Source: Mycobacterium conspicuum (GTDB lineage Bacteria; Actinomycetota; Actinomycetes; Mycobacteriales; Mycobacteriaceae). From it: DNA of 64,000 nt. The notes under the pieces are model-generated. The model saw nothing but the letters and a program-made list of their open reading frames with translations. It made no database searches and had not been told where the DNA came from. The position numbers and the translations under genes were made by a program. Each line of letters begins with the position of its first letter. The stretch's first letter is position 1. The DNA lies in the NCBI RefSeq assembly GCF_010730195.1, contig NZ_AP022613.1:5580001-5644000 (forward strand). Direction: 5' to 3'. Positions 7,970-16,415 of this stretch are shown one piece after another.

Positions 7970-9007
7970 CTTCGCGAGCTCGGCCAGGCCGCGCGAAATC
8001 AACGGCGCGACCACCTCGGGCCCCTCGGATGCGTCATCCATTCCCTGCGCCTGCTCGGCCATGCGCCTGCGAAAGTCGATGCCGGCGGCGATGATCGCGA
8101 GCTTGAAGTAGGCCAGCGCCATGTAAAACTCCCAGTGCGCCAACGGCAGCCCGGAAACCAGCGAGTAACGATCGGCCAGCTCGTCGGCCGTCGGCAGCAG
8201 CGGTGAGGTCCAGGCCGCTTGGGCGTTGACGATGAGGTCCAGCGCGGGATCGCGGTAGACGCACATCAGGGCGGCGTCGCTGAGCGGGTCGCCGAGCGTC
8301 GAAAGCTCCCAATCCACCACGGCACGCACCCGGGTGGGGTCGTCGTTGTCGAGGATGGTGTTGTCGATCCGGTAGTCGCCGTGCACGATCGAGGTGCGGC
8401 TCTGCTGCGGAATGGATTGGTGCAGACCGGAATGCAGGCGCGCGACGTCGGCGTCGCGGTGGTCGTCGGGCAGCCGCACCAGGTCCCATTGCGAACCCCA
8501 TCGGCGCACTTGGCGTTCCAGGTAGCCGGTGGGTTTGCCGAAATCGCCCAGCCCCACCGCGTGCGGGTCAACGCTGTGCAGGTCGACGAGCACCCTGATC
8601 AGTGCGTCGACGCAGCCGTCGATGACGGTGTGGTTGAAGGCCTCCAGCTGCGCGCGCCGGCGCACCACTTGGCCCACAACGAATTCGACGATCTGGAAGG
8701 GAGCGCCCAGCACCGCGTCGTCCTCGCACAGCGCGATGGTGCGCGCCACCGGAACCGCGGTGTCCTGCAGCGCGGCCACCACCCGGTACTCGCGGGCCAT
8801 GTCGTGCGCCGAAGGAGTCAAACCATGCAGCGGTGGGCGCCGCACCAGCCAGTTCGTCTTGTCGTCGTAGACCCGAAACGTCAAATTGGAGCGGCCACCG
8901 GAGATGAACTGCGCACGCAACTCCCCGTCGCGCTCGATGCCCAGCGAACGCAGATATTGGTCCAACCCGCCCAGGTCGAGCCCCTCGAGTCGGTCAGTTG
9001 AAGTCAC
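7958..9007 (-). CDS. fadE36: APH-family phosphotransferase, annotated FadE36 in Mtb
   Basis: A 349-residue kinase-like protein. It has a glycine-rich segment (ISGGRSNLTFRVYD), the catalytic HGDYRIDNTILD loop and the metal-binding DWELSTLGDPLSD. These are aminoglycoside-phosphotransferase fold motifs, and the closest architecture is the kinase half of vertebrate ACAD10/ACAD11. The Mtb ortholog Rv3761c is labelled acyl-CoA dehydrogenase FadE36, a name apparently inherited from those fusions: no flavin or ACAD motif is present. Substrate is unknown; a hydroxylated acyl-CoA is plausible. Confidence 0.85.
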   Translation of the reverse strand: MTSTDRLEGLDLGGLDQYLRSLGIERDGELRAQFISGGRSNLTFRVYDDKTNWLVRRPPLHGLTPSAHDMAREYRVVAALQDTAVPVARTIALCEDDAVLGAPFQIVEFVVGQVVRRRAQLEAFNHTVIDGCVDALIRVLVDLHSVDPHAVGLGDFGKPTGYLERQVRRWGSQWDLVRLPDDHRDADVARLHSGLHQSIPQQSRTSIVHGDYRIDNTILDNDDPTRVRAVVDWELSTLGDPLSDAALMCVYRDPALDLIVNAQAAWTSPLLPTADELADRYSLVSGLPLAHWEFYMALAYFKLAIIAAGIDFRRRMAEQAQGMDDASEGPEVVAPLISRGLAELAKLPG

Positions 9008-9016
9008 CGAACTTGT

Positions 9017-9628
9017 TTACCACCGCTGCTGATTGCGGGGTAACAGGTCCCACACGTGTTCAGTCGAGTTGACCGCCGCCACCGTCGCCTGGCCGGACCG
9101 GGAGTACAGCAGCCGGGTCAGCGATGCGTAGTCGATGGGAAACGACAACAGCCTGGCGGTACCCAGGATCTCGTGCAGCAGCACGTTGATCACCCCGCCG
9201 TGGCTGAACACCGCGACCGTGTCTTCGGGATTGGCCGCGGCGACAAGGTCCTCGACCGCCGCACGGACCCGGGCGCGAAAAGCGCCCTCGTCGACCGCGC
9301 CGGGTAGCTGCCCTGCCGCCATCCGCGCCCATTCCTGCGGGTTTTCCTCGCGGATGTGCTCGATGGGGATGTAATGCGGCAGGCCGCGGTCGTATTCGGC
9401 GAAGCGGTCGTCGATCTCGACGGGCAAGTCACGCATCGCCGCGACCGGTTCCGCCGTCTGAATGGCACGGCGCTGCGGGCTGCTCACCACCCGCGAGATG
9501 GGAAACCGGGCGAGCGCGTCGGGCAGGCGCTTGACCTGAGCCAGCCCGTCCTCCGACAGGGCCGGGTCGGAGCCATCGCCGGGTTCGCTGCGCAGGGGCA
9601 GCGCGTGCCGGATCAGGAGCACTTGCAT
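9017..9628 (-). CDS. Histidine phosphatase family protein
   Basis: 203 residues with the phosphoglycerate-mutase-like fold. The N-terminal catalytic motif is LIRHALP (RHA instead of the usual RHG), the second histidine is in FSHGGVINVLL, and arginines in SSPQRRAIQTA complete the phosphate pocket. Such proteins dephosphorylate small metabolites or phosphoproteins; specificity cannot be read here. The ATG start places RHA at residues 7-9, standard for the family. It ends 9 nt after the start of the upstream kinase gene, so both minus-strand genes may share a transcript. Confidence 0.85.
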   Translation of the reverse strand: MQVLLIRHALPLRSEPGDGSDPALSEDGLAQVKRLPDALARFPISRVVSSPQRRAIQTAEPVAAMRDLPVEIDDRFAEYDRGLPHYIPIEHIREENPQEWARMAAGQLPGAVDEGAFRARVRAAVEDLVAAANPEDTVAVFSHGGVINVLLHEILGTARLLSFPIDYASLTRLLYSRSGQATVAAVNSTEHVWDLLPRNQQRW

Positions 9629-9678
9629 GCCGTTACTTTCGCACGCGGTGGTTCTAGGCTCGATCCCGAGGAGGCAAG

Positions 9679-10317
9679 ATGACCGATCCGAGCATCGAGT
9701 GGGACGCCGCCTACCGACAAGAAGCACCACCGCCATGGAGCATCGGCCGGCCGCAGCCCGAGCTGGCGGCTCTGATCGATCAGGGCAAGGTGCGCAGCGA
9801 CATCCTGGACGCCGGCTGCGGCCACGCCGCCCTCTCGCTTTCACTCGCCGCGCGTGGCCACACCGTCGTCGGCCTGGATGCCAGCCCGACGGCGATCGCT
9901 GCGGCGTCCGCGGCGGCCGCCGAACAAGGGTTGACGACAGCGACTTTCGCGCAGGCCGACATGACCAGCTTTCGCGGCTATGACGGCCGCTTCGCCACGA
10001 TCTTCGATAGCGGATTGCTGCACGTCCTGCCCGCCGAGAAGCGCCAGGAGTATCTGGGGTCGATCTTTCGGGCCGCCGCGCCCGGGGCGGCGCTCTACAT
10101 CCTGGCGTTTGAAGCCGGGGCACTCCCCGGCGCGGGCGGGCCGCGCGGCTTCACCGAAGCCGAGTTGCGCGGCGCCGTGGCCGAACTTTGGAGCGTCGAC
10201 GATCTGCGTCCGGCGAAGGTGTACGGCAACGGCAGTGCGCTGCCTTCGGTCGAGCACGACGACGACGGCTTCTTCCGGGCGCCCGGCTTCCTGGTCAGCG
10301 CGCACAAACCGGATTAA
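9679..10317 (+). CDS. SAM-dependent methyltransferase (class I)
   Basis: 212 residues with motif I LDAGCGHAALSLSLA, motif II VGLDASPTAI and a later FDSGLLHVL segment. The N-terminal PPWSIGRPQPEL is characteristic of small-molecule thiol/TPMT-like and TehB-like methyltransferases. The second glycine of the common GCGxG is replaced (GCGHA), as in several of these enzymes. A Shine-Dalgarno-like GAGGAGG precedes the ATG. Substrate unknown. It is followed by a strong palindrome and may lie outside the next operon. Confidence 0.85.
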   Translation: MTDPSIEWDAAYRQEAPPPWSIGRPQPELAALIDQGKVRSDILDAGCGHAALSLSLAARGHTVVGLDASPTAIAAASAAAAEQGLTTATFAQADMTSFRGYDGRFATIFDSGLLHVLPAEKRQEYLGSIFRAAAPGAALYILAFEAGALPGAGGPRGFTEAELRGAVAELWSVDDLRPAKVYGNGSALPSVEHDDDGFFRAPGFLVSAHKPD

Positions 10318-10332
10318 GAGGCCCTTCCCAAA

Positions 10333-10359
10333 CGTGCGGAGAATGGTATTCTCCGCACG
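10333..10359. promoter_or_regulatory. 27-bp palindrome, probable TetR-type operator
   Basis: CGTGCGGAGAAT and its exact reverse complement ATTCTCCGCACG are separated by GGT. It lies 21 bp before the start of the kinase gene that opens a five-gene operon whose fourth gene is a TetR-family repressor. Position and symmetry fit an operator at which that repressor would block the promoter. A transcription terminator is less likely because no T-tract follows. Confidence 0.7.
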
Positions 10360-10380
10360 GAGAGCGAGGTGTGCGGGCCT

Positions 10381-11427
10381 ATGTCGACGATCGACGAGAC
10401 ACAACTTGACGCGGATGTGCTGGCTCGGTGGCTGGACGAAAACGACGCCCCCGGCGCCGGTGAGGAACCCACGCTGCAACTGCTGAAGGGCGGCTCGCAG
10501 AACACCCTCTATCTGATCGAGCGCGGCGGGGAGCGGATGGTGCTGCGCATGCCCGGGGCGCGCGCCGACGCCGCTCGCATCGACGGGCTGCTGCGGGAAA
10601 TCCGGTTGGTGCGGGCGCTGTCGGGCACCGACGTACCGCACGCCGCGCTGATCGCCGCCGACGACACCGGCACCGTGCTGGGCATGCCGTTCTACGTCAT
10701 GCAAGCCATCGACGGGTGGAGCCCGATGGACGGCGGATGGCAGGCGCCCTTCGACACCGACCTGGCGGCCCGGCGCGGCTTGGCGTTCGAACTCGTCGAC
10801 GGCGCAGCCAAGCTGGGCCGCGTGGATTGGCGCACCCAGGGCCTGGAGGGCTTCGGCCGCCCAGACGGATTCCACGAACGACAGGTCGACCGCTGGCTGA
10901 AGTTTCTCGACGCCTACAAGGTGCGCGAACTTCCCGGCCTCGACGAGGCCGCCTCATGGCTGCGCGATAACCGGCCCGCGCACTACACGCCCGGCATCAT
11001 GCACGGGGACTACCAGTTCGCCAATGTGATGTTCGCGCATGGCGGTCCGGCTCGACTGGCCGCGATCGTGGACTGGGAGATGACGACGGTGGGCGATCCG
11101 CTGCTGGACCTGGCCTGGGCGCTGCTGGGCTACGACGGCGAAAATCCCAGCGACGACGGCTTCTATCTGGACATGAAGGGCATGCCGACCCGCAGCGAGC
11201 TGCTCGCGCACTACGAGAAGGTCAGCGGGCTTTCCACCGAAAACATCGACTATTACCTGGTGTTGGCCAACTGGAAGCTCGGCATTGTGCTGGAGAAGAC
11301 GTACGCCGCCGGGGTGCGGACCGGCAAAGTGGATCCCAAGATTCAAGATGCTTTCGGGGCGATGATCCCGCGGTTGATCGCGACGGCCGCTGAACTTGCG
11401 CGGTCCTTACCAAGCAAGGGACGGTGA
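10381..11427 (+). CDS. APH-family (ACAD10/11-kinase-like) phosphotransferase
   Basis: 348 residues. Kinase-like motifs are a glycine-rich start (LKGGSQNTLYLIERG), the HGDYQFANVMF catalytic loop and DWEMTTVGDPLLDLAW, matching the domain fused to acyl-CoA dehydrogenase in ACAD10/ACAD11. It is the first gene of an operon with an SDR, an acyl-CoA dehydrogenase, a TetR regulator and a quinone oxidoreductase, spaced by 1-11 nt or overlapping. The likely role is phosphorylation of a hydroxyacyl-CoA or hydroxy acid (inference). The ATG follows a GAGCGAGG ribosome-binding site; a GTG 12 nt earlier is less well placed. Confidence 0.85.
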   Translation: MSTIDETQLDADVLARWLDENDAPGAGEEPTLQLLKGGSQNTLYLIERGGERMVLRMPGARADAARIDGLLREIRLVRALSGTDVPHAALIAADDTGTVLGMPFYVMQAIDGWSPMDGGWQAPFDTDLAARRGLAFELVDGAAKLGRVDWRTQGLEGFGRPDGFHERQVDRWLKFLDAYKVRELPGLDEAASWLRDNRPAHYTPGIMHGDYQFANVMFAHGGPARLAAIVDWEMTTVGDPLLDLAWALLGYDGENPSDDGFYLDMKGMPTRSELLAHYEKVSGLSTENIDYYLVLANWKLGIVLEKTYAAGVRTGKVDPKIQDAFGAMIPRLIATAAELARSLPSKGR

Positions 11428-11428
11428 A

Positions 11429-12187
11429 ATGGGCTACGCCGATACGCTTTTCGACCTTACCGACCACGTCATCCTGATCACCGGTGGCAGCCGCGGACTG
11501 GGCCGGGAAATGGCCTTTGCCGCAGCGCACTGCGGAGCCGACGTGGTGATCGCCAGCCGCAACATGGACAACTGCGTGGCCACCGCCAAGGAGATCGAGG
11601 CCGAAACCGGCCGCACCGCAATGCCTTATCAAGTGCACGTGGGGCGCTGGGACCAGCTCGACGGCTTGGTTGAGGCGACCTATGAGCGCTTCGGCAAGAT
11701 CGACACGTTGATCAACAACGCCGGCATGTCCCCGCTCTACGACAAGCTGAGCAACGTCACCGAGAAGCTGTTCGACGCGGTGGTCAACCTGAACCTCAAG
11801 GGGCCCTTCCGATTGTCAGCGTTGGTGGGCGAGCGGATGGTGGCCGCGGGCAGCGGCTCGATCATCAACGTAAGCTCCACCGGATCGCTGCGCCCCAACG
11901 GCGGGATCATTCCCTATGCCGCGGCCAAGGCCGGGCTCAACGCGATGACCGAAGGACTTGCGCAGGCATTCGGACCCGCGGTGCGGGTCAACACCTTGAT
12001 GGCCGGCCCGTACCTGACCGACGTCAGCAAGGCTTGGGATCTCGGTGACGGCAACAATTTCTCCCACCTTGCCTTGAAACGCGCCGGCGATCCACGCGAA
12101 ATCGTCGGCGCCGCATTGTTTTTAGCCTCCGAGGCGTCGAGTTTCACCACCGGCTCGATCTTGCGGTCCGACGGTGGTATCCCTTAA
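11429..12187 (+). CDS. Short-chain dehydrogenase/reductase
   Basis: 252 residues, classical SDR: cofactor motif TGGSRGLG near residue 18, NNAG in the central strand, the catalytic serine in NVSSTGS and YxxxK in PYAAAKAG. The C-terminal RSDGGIP is standard. It begins one base after the kinase stop. Probably oxidises or reduces a hydroxy/keto acyl intermediate in the same pathway as the neighbouring kinase and acyl-CoA dehydrogenase; the substrate is not identifiable. Confidence 0.9.
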   Translation: MGYADTLFDLTDHVILITGGSRGLGREMAFAAAHCGADVVIASRNMDNCVATAKEIEAETGRTAMPYQVHVGRWDQLDGLVEATYERFGKIDTLINNAGMSPLYDKLSNVTEKLFDAVVNLNLKGPFRLSALVGERMVAAGSGSIINVSSTGSLRPNGGIIPYAAAKAGLNAMTEGLAQAFGPAVRVNTLMAGPYLTDVSKAWDLGDGNNFSHLALKRAGDPREIVGAALFLASEASSFTTGSILRSDGGIP

Positions 12188-12198
12188 GGAGTATTCGA

Positions 12199-13482
12199 AT
12201 GGCATGGGACTTTTCCACCGAACCGGAGTTTGAGAAGAAGCTGGAGTGGATCCGCGAGTTCGTGCGCGAGGAAGTGGAACCGCTCGAGGTGTTGTTTCCC
12301 GGGTGCGAGTTCCTCCCGCTGAACGACGAGCGGCGCCGCATCGTCGATCCGCTCAAACAGCAGGTCCGCGACAACGGCTTGTGGGCACCGCATTTGGGCC
12401 CAGAACTGGGCGGCCAGGGCTTCGGCGCGGTCAAACTGACGCTGATCAATGAGATTCTGGGTCGCAGTCCGTGGGCGCCGATCGTGTTCGGAACGCAGGC
12501 GCCCGACACCGGCAACGCGGAGATCATCGCCCGCTTCGGGACGCAGGAGCAAAAGGACCGCTACCTTGCCGGCCTGCTGTCCGGGGAGATCTTCTCGTGC
12601 TTCTCGATGACGGAACCGCAAGGCGGCGCCGACCCGCGGGTGTTCACCACCCGCGCGGTGCGCGATGGGGACGACTGGGTCATCACGGGCCGAAAGTACT
12701 TCTCGTCCAACGCTTCCGTCGCATCATTTTTCATCGTCGTCGCGATCACCGATCCCGATGTCCCAGTCCATACCGGCGCATCGACCTTCCTGATTCCCGC
12801 CGGCACCGAAGGGCTGGTGCTGGAGGCCAACCACCACCTGGTCGGCGCGGATCCGCACGAGCCGGGGCACTCCCTGGTGCACTACGACGGAGTACGGGTG
12901 CCGTCGGATGCGCTGCTCGGCGAACCGGGACAGGGCTTTTTGATCCTGCAAACCCGACTTGCCGGCGGCCGACTGCATCATGCGATGCGCTCCATCGGCA
13001 TGGCGCAGCGCGCGGTCGAGATGATGTCCCGACGGGCGAAAAGCCGCTTCACGCAGGGTAGCTCGCTGGCCGATAAGCAGCTCGTGCAAGAATTCGTCGC
13101 CGACTCGTACACCGAGTTGATTCCGTTCCGGCTCACGGTACTGCACGCCGCGTGGCTGATCGACAGCGGCGACGAGCGGGCCGCGCGCGCGGAGATCGCG
13201 GCGTGCAAGATCCTGGCCTCACAGGTTTTGAAATCTATTGCGCTGCGCGCGATCCAAGTGCATGGGGCGCTCGGCCTCACCGACCAGCTACCGCTGGTCA
13301 ACGTGCTGCTCGGCGGCATCGCGCTCGGGCTGGCCGACGGGCCTACAGAGGCGCATAAGGTCAACCTGGCCCGGATGCTGCTCAAGGGCTATGACGCCGA
13401 GGATGGCGATTGGCCCAGTGAAATGCTGGACGTCCGGCGTGCGGCGGCGCGCGCCAAATACGGTGAGCTCGTTGAGCAATAG
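12199..13482 (+). CDS. Acyl-CoA dehydrogenase, ACAD10/11 type
   Basis: 427 residues. FAD-binding acyl-CoA dehydrogenase motifs are visible: the CFSMTEPQGGADPR flavin segment, a central GRKYFSSNA beta-domain element, and the C-terminal LADGPTEAHK that in ACAD10/11-like members contributes to the active site. Ribosome-binding site AAGGAGT lies 8 nt upstream. Pairing with an adjacent APH-like kinase mirrors the single-chain kinase-ACAD fusions of animals. Expected activity is desaturation or elimination on a medium/long-chain or hydroxylated acyl-CoA; the electron acceptor would be ETF. Confidence 0.88.
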   Translation: MAWDFSTEPEFEKKLEWIREFVREEVEPLEVLFPGCEFLPLNDERRRIVDPLKQQVRDNGLWAPHLGPELGGQGFGAVKLTLINEILGRSPWAPIVFGTQAPDTGNAEIIARFGTQEQKDRYLAGLLSGEIFSCFSMTEPQGGADPRVFTTRAVRDGDDWVITGRKYFSSNASVASFFIVVAITDPDVPVHTGASTFLIPAGTEGLVLEANHHLVGADPHEPGHSLVHYDGVRVPSDALLGEPGQGFLILQTRLAGGRLHHAMRSIGMAQRAVEMMSRRAKSRFTQGSSLADKQLVQEFVADSYTELIPFRLTVLHAAWLIDSGDERAARAEIAACKILASQVLKSIALRAIQVHGALGLTDQLPLVNVLLGGIALGLADGPTEAHKVNLARMLLKGYDAEDGDWPSEMLDVRRAAARAKYGELVEQ

Positions 13483-13483
13483 A

Positions 13484-14083
13484 GTGACCGCGGCCGTCGA
13501 GCGCGCGCTCGATGACCGGCAGCGCGAGGCCACCGAAGAAGTGGAACGCATCCTGGCCGCGGCGGTGCGGGTGATGGAACGGGTCGCACCCGAACCACCG
13601 CGCGTCAGCGATATCGTGGCCGAGGCCGGCTCGTCGAACAAGGCGTTCTACCGATACTTCGCCGGCAAGGACGATCTCATTCTCGCGGTCATGGAACGCG
13701 GTGTGGCGATCGTCGTCTCCTATCTGCAGCACCAGATGGCCAAGGAAATCAGACCCGAGGACAAGATCGCTCGCTGGATCGAAGGCACGCTCGCACAGGT
13801 CGCCGACCCGCACCTGATCAGCATGAGCCGCGCCGCCGCAGGGCAATTGTCGGCCGCGCCTAATTGGCCTGCGGGAGACCAGGAAATGATGCGGCCGCTG
13901 CGTGATCTGTTGATCGGGCCGGTGTCCGCGCTGGCCAGTACCGATGTTGATCGTGATGTCAATGCCGTTTTCAACTGCACGGCAGCGATGCTGAGACGGT
14001 ACGTGGGTTCGACGGACCGACCGGATGCGGCCGACATCACGCACCTGGTGCAATTCTGCCTGCGCGGGTTGGGGGTCGGCTGA
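13484..14083 (+). CDS. TetR-family transcriptional regulator
   Basis: 199 residues with an N-terminal TetR helix-turn-helix: about residues 20-65 carry RVSDIVAEAGSSNKAFYRYFAGKDDLI, preceded by a basic/acidic helix. The rest is a ligand-binding helical domain. The GTG starts 1 nt after the dehydrogenase stop; another GTG 21 nt upstream inside that gene is possible. The 3' end overlaps the next ATG (TGATG). Probably represses this operon through the palindrome in front of the first gene, with an acyl-CoA as likely inducer (inference). Confidence 0.85.
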   Translation: MTAAVERALDDRQREATEEVERILAAAVRVMERVAPEPPRVSDIVAEAGSSNKAFYRYFAGKDDLILAVMERGVAIVVSYLQHQMAKEIRPEDKIARWIEGTLAQVADPHLISMSRAAAGQLSAAPNWPAGDQEMMRPLRDLLIGPVSALASTDVDRDVNAVFNCTAAMLRRYVGSTDRPDAADITHLVQFCLRGLGVG

Positions 14084-15051
14084 TGCGCGCGGTCGTATGC
14101 CGTGCCTACGGCACACCAGAAGATCTGGTCATCGACGATGTTCCCGAACCGGTCCCGAGTCCCGGCCAGCTTCTGGTGCGCGTGCGTGCGGCGGCGGTCA
14201 ACTTTCCCGACGTGCTCTTCATCGCCGGCAAGTATCAGGTGAAGATTCCGCCGCCCTTCATACCGGGCAACGAGATTGCGGGCGAAGTGATCGCTGCCGG
14301 CGAAGGCGCGCCGTTCAGCCCGGGGCAGCGCGTCGCCGGAACCACCTTCGGCGCGTTCGCCGAGCAGGCGCTGCTCGACGCGGGCCAGGCGACGTTGGTG
14401 CCCGACGACGCCGACTTCGCGTCGGCCGCGGCCTTCGGCGTCACCTACCGCACCGCCTATCACGCCTTGCGATCGGTTGCCCAGGTGGCAGAAGGTGATT
14501 GGGCAGTGGTGTTGGGCGCGGCCGGCGGCGTGGGGTTGGCGGCCGTGGACCTGGCGGTGGCGATGAAGGCTCGCGTACTGGCGGCGGCGTCCAGTCCGGA
14601 GAAGCTGGAGATCTGCCGTCAGCGCGGGGCGGAGGCCGTCGTCGACTACGACCGCGAGGACCTGAAAGCCCGCATCCGTGAACTGACCGGTGACGCGGCC
14701 CGCGTCGTCCTCGACCCGGTCGGCGGTAAGTATTCCGAGCCGGCGCTGCGCGGGCTCGCCCGTGGCGGCACCTTCATCACTTTGGGCTATGCGGCCGGCG
14801 CGATTCCTGCCATTCCGCTCAATCTCGTTTTGCTCAAAGACATCTGCGTGCGCGGCATGGAAATTCGCACCTTCCTCGGCGACCACCCCGACGAGGCCGT
14901 GCGCGACATGGCGGAGCTGGCGCAGATGTTCGCCGTCGGCACGGTTCGTCCCTACATCGGCGCACGGTTCCCGTTGGACGAAACCCCCGCGGCGCTGCGG
15001 TATGTGGCCGATCGCAAGGTGCTGGGCAAGGTGGTCATCGACATTCCTTGA
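14083..15051 (+). CDS. Zinc-independent NADPH:quinone oxidoreductase
   Basis: 322 residues, medium-chain dehydrogenase/reductase superfamily without zinc ligands. The substrate domain contains NFPDVLFIAGKYQ and FIPGNEIAGEV; the nucleotide motif AAGGVG lies around residue 147, followed by LAAASSPEKLE. It resembles the QOR/enoyl-reductase branch. Translation is coupled to the TetR gene by a TGATG overlap. In the operon it may reduce an enoyl or quinone product. Ends 30 nt before the next gene. Confidence 0.88.
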   Translation: MRAVVCRAYGTPEDLVIDDVPEPVPSPGQLLVRVRAAAVNFPDVLFIAGKYQVKIPPPFIPGNEIAGEVIAAGEGAPFSPGQRVAGTTFGAFAEQALLDAGQATLVPDDADFASAAAFGVTYRTAYHALRSVAQVAEGDWAVVLGAAGGVGLAAVDLAVAMKARVLAAASSPEKLEICRQRGAEAVVDYDREDLKARIRELTGDAARVVLDPVGGKYSEPALRGLARGGTFITLGYAAGAIPAIPLNLVLLKDICVRGMEIRTFLGDHPDEAVRDMAELAQMFAVGTVRPYIGARFPLDETPAALRYVADRKVLGKVVIDIP

Positions 15052-15081
15052 CGCGCGGCGGTCGCGGTCTACTCTGATCCC

Positions 15082-16266
15082 ATGTCGGAGGTCGGACTCG
15101 GCGCGCTGCTGGTATTGCTGCACGGCGCCGCTGACTCGTTTCGAACCGTTCAAGCGACCTACCGCACCTGGCGTCACGAGCAGCGGTTGCTGGAGGCGTT
15201 CCGCGCCAACACCGAGGAGCGAAAGCGTCGCGGCGCTTTCATCAGCAGCGTCTCCGCCGTTCGGCGCACCGATGGTGAACCCGAGCCCCCCGAAACCGAA
15301 GAGACGATGCGCATCTGGCGCGATGGCGAACGAATCCGCGAAGAGCACCACGGCGGCCGCCGAGACGGCTACTACGGTGTCGCTGACGGCCCGCTGTGGT
15401 GGTTCTGGGACGAGCAGATGGGCGCGACGAGCAACCAGAACGATCCCAGCGTCGGCAGCGGCATAGGACAAGAGCTCCAGATCATGCTCAATCCGACACC
15501 GCTGCTCAGTGCGCTGACCTTTCGCGTGGTCGGGAATTCCGAGGTTGCGGGCAGGACCACGGTCACAACTCACGCCACTGCCCGTCCACAGGATCCACGT
15601 CACGGGGGATTCGTCCACGGCGTCCACGAACTCGGTACCGGCGCCGATTACTACCGGCTCGAGGTTGACCAGGAGCGCGGGGTGCTACTCGCGGTCACCG
15701 CGATCCAAGACGAACAGCCTTTCTACAAGATCACCACGTTGGCGATCCGCTTCGACGAACCGATCCCCGCCGAGACCTTCCGGTTCGTCCCACCGGAAGG
15801 CGAAGAGATCCAGCCCTTCCAAAGTCGTCGCCGCAGTTTGCAACCCATCACGCTCCCCGAAGCCCAGCAGCGCGCCCCATTCACCGTTCTCATGCCAGAC
15901 CGCGTGCCCGCCGATTGGCAGCTCCTGCACTGCATGTGCAGTGAGCCCAATCACCGGCCACCAACGCCGGCGATGGTCTCGCTGAACTATCGGTCGCACG
16001 ACGGACACGAGAGCATCTCGATCTCGCAGATCGCCGCGACAGACGTTTCCCGCCAGTACGGGCACATGATCGACGACGAAAACTGGCGCGAGCTGGCCCG
16101 CGATGGGACGTCGGTCAAAGTCAGACCAGCCGAATGGGGTCAAGCGCAGGCTTACATCGAACGCGAGGGAACGTTCGTATTCCTTGTCTCTGACAACCTC
16201 ACCAGCGACCAGCTCGCAACAATCGCTGCGAGCATGCGGCCCGCACCGAGCACCAGCAGCTTCTAA
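15082..16266 (+). CDS. Protein with LolA/RseB-like domain, function unknown
   Basis: 394 residues, mostly beta-strand, without a convincing signal peptide or membrane segment. The middle (about 60-250) has the pattern of the LolA/MucB-RseB lipoprotein-binding fold, including a YYRLEVDQERGVLLAV strand pair and a RFVPPEGEE segment. That resemblance is by eye only. The C-terminal third resembles a domain seen after such folds in other actinobacterial proteins. The start is well placed 30 nt after the oxidoreductase gene, so it may be the operon's last member, though its substrate logic differs. Confidence 0.6.
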   Translation: MSEVGLGALLVLLHGAADSFRTVQATYRTWRHEQRLLEAFRANTEERKRRGAFISSVSAVRRTDGEPEPPETEETMRIWRDGERIREEHHGGRRDGYYGVADGPLWWFWDEQMGATSNQNDPSVGSGIGQELQIMLNPTPLLSALTFRVVGNSEVAGRTTVTTHATARPQDPRHGGFVHGVHELGTGADYYRLEVDQERGVLLAVTAIQDEQPFYKITTLAIRFDEPIPAETFRFVPPEGEEIQPFQSRRRSLQPITLPEAQQRAPFTVLMPDRVPADWQLLHCMCSEPNHRPPTPAMVSLNYRSHDGHESISISQIAATDVSRQYGHMIDDENWRELARDGTSVKVRPAEWGQAQAYIEREGTFVFLVSDNLTSDQLATIAASMRPAPSTSSF

Positions 16267-16415
16267 CGCGGTTTCGCGCACCGCAGGCGACAGCGGGACC
16301 GACGCCCTTCTCGAGACTGAAGCCACGCACGTCCGTCGCGGCGTGTCGTGTGCGTAGGTTCAGTGTCGCGGTGACCGCACGCTCAGAGCATGGCGCCCGT
16401 GGCGCTCGGCCCTGC

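Noticed and set aside
7958..9007. Acyl-CoA dehydrogenase identity for the FadE36-type gene
   Set aside because: Sequence shows kinase-fold HGDY and DWE motifs and no flavin or ACAD signature; the name is kept only as a symbol.
13720..15627. A 635-codon minus-strand frame
   Set aside because: Lies over the TetR, oxidoreductase and LolA-like genes, all of which have recognisable motifs on the plus strand.
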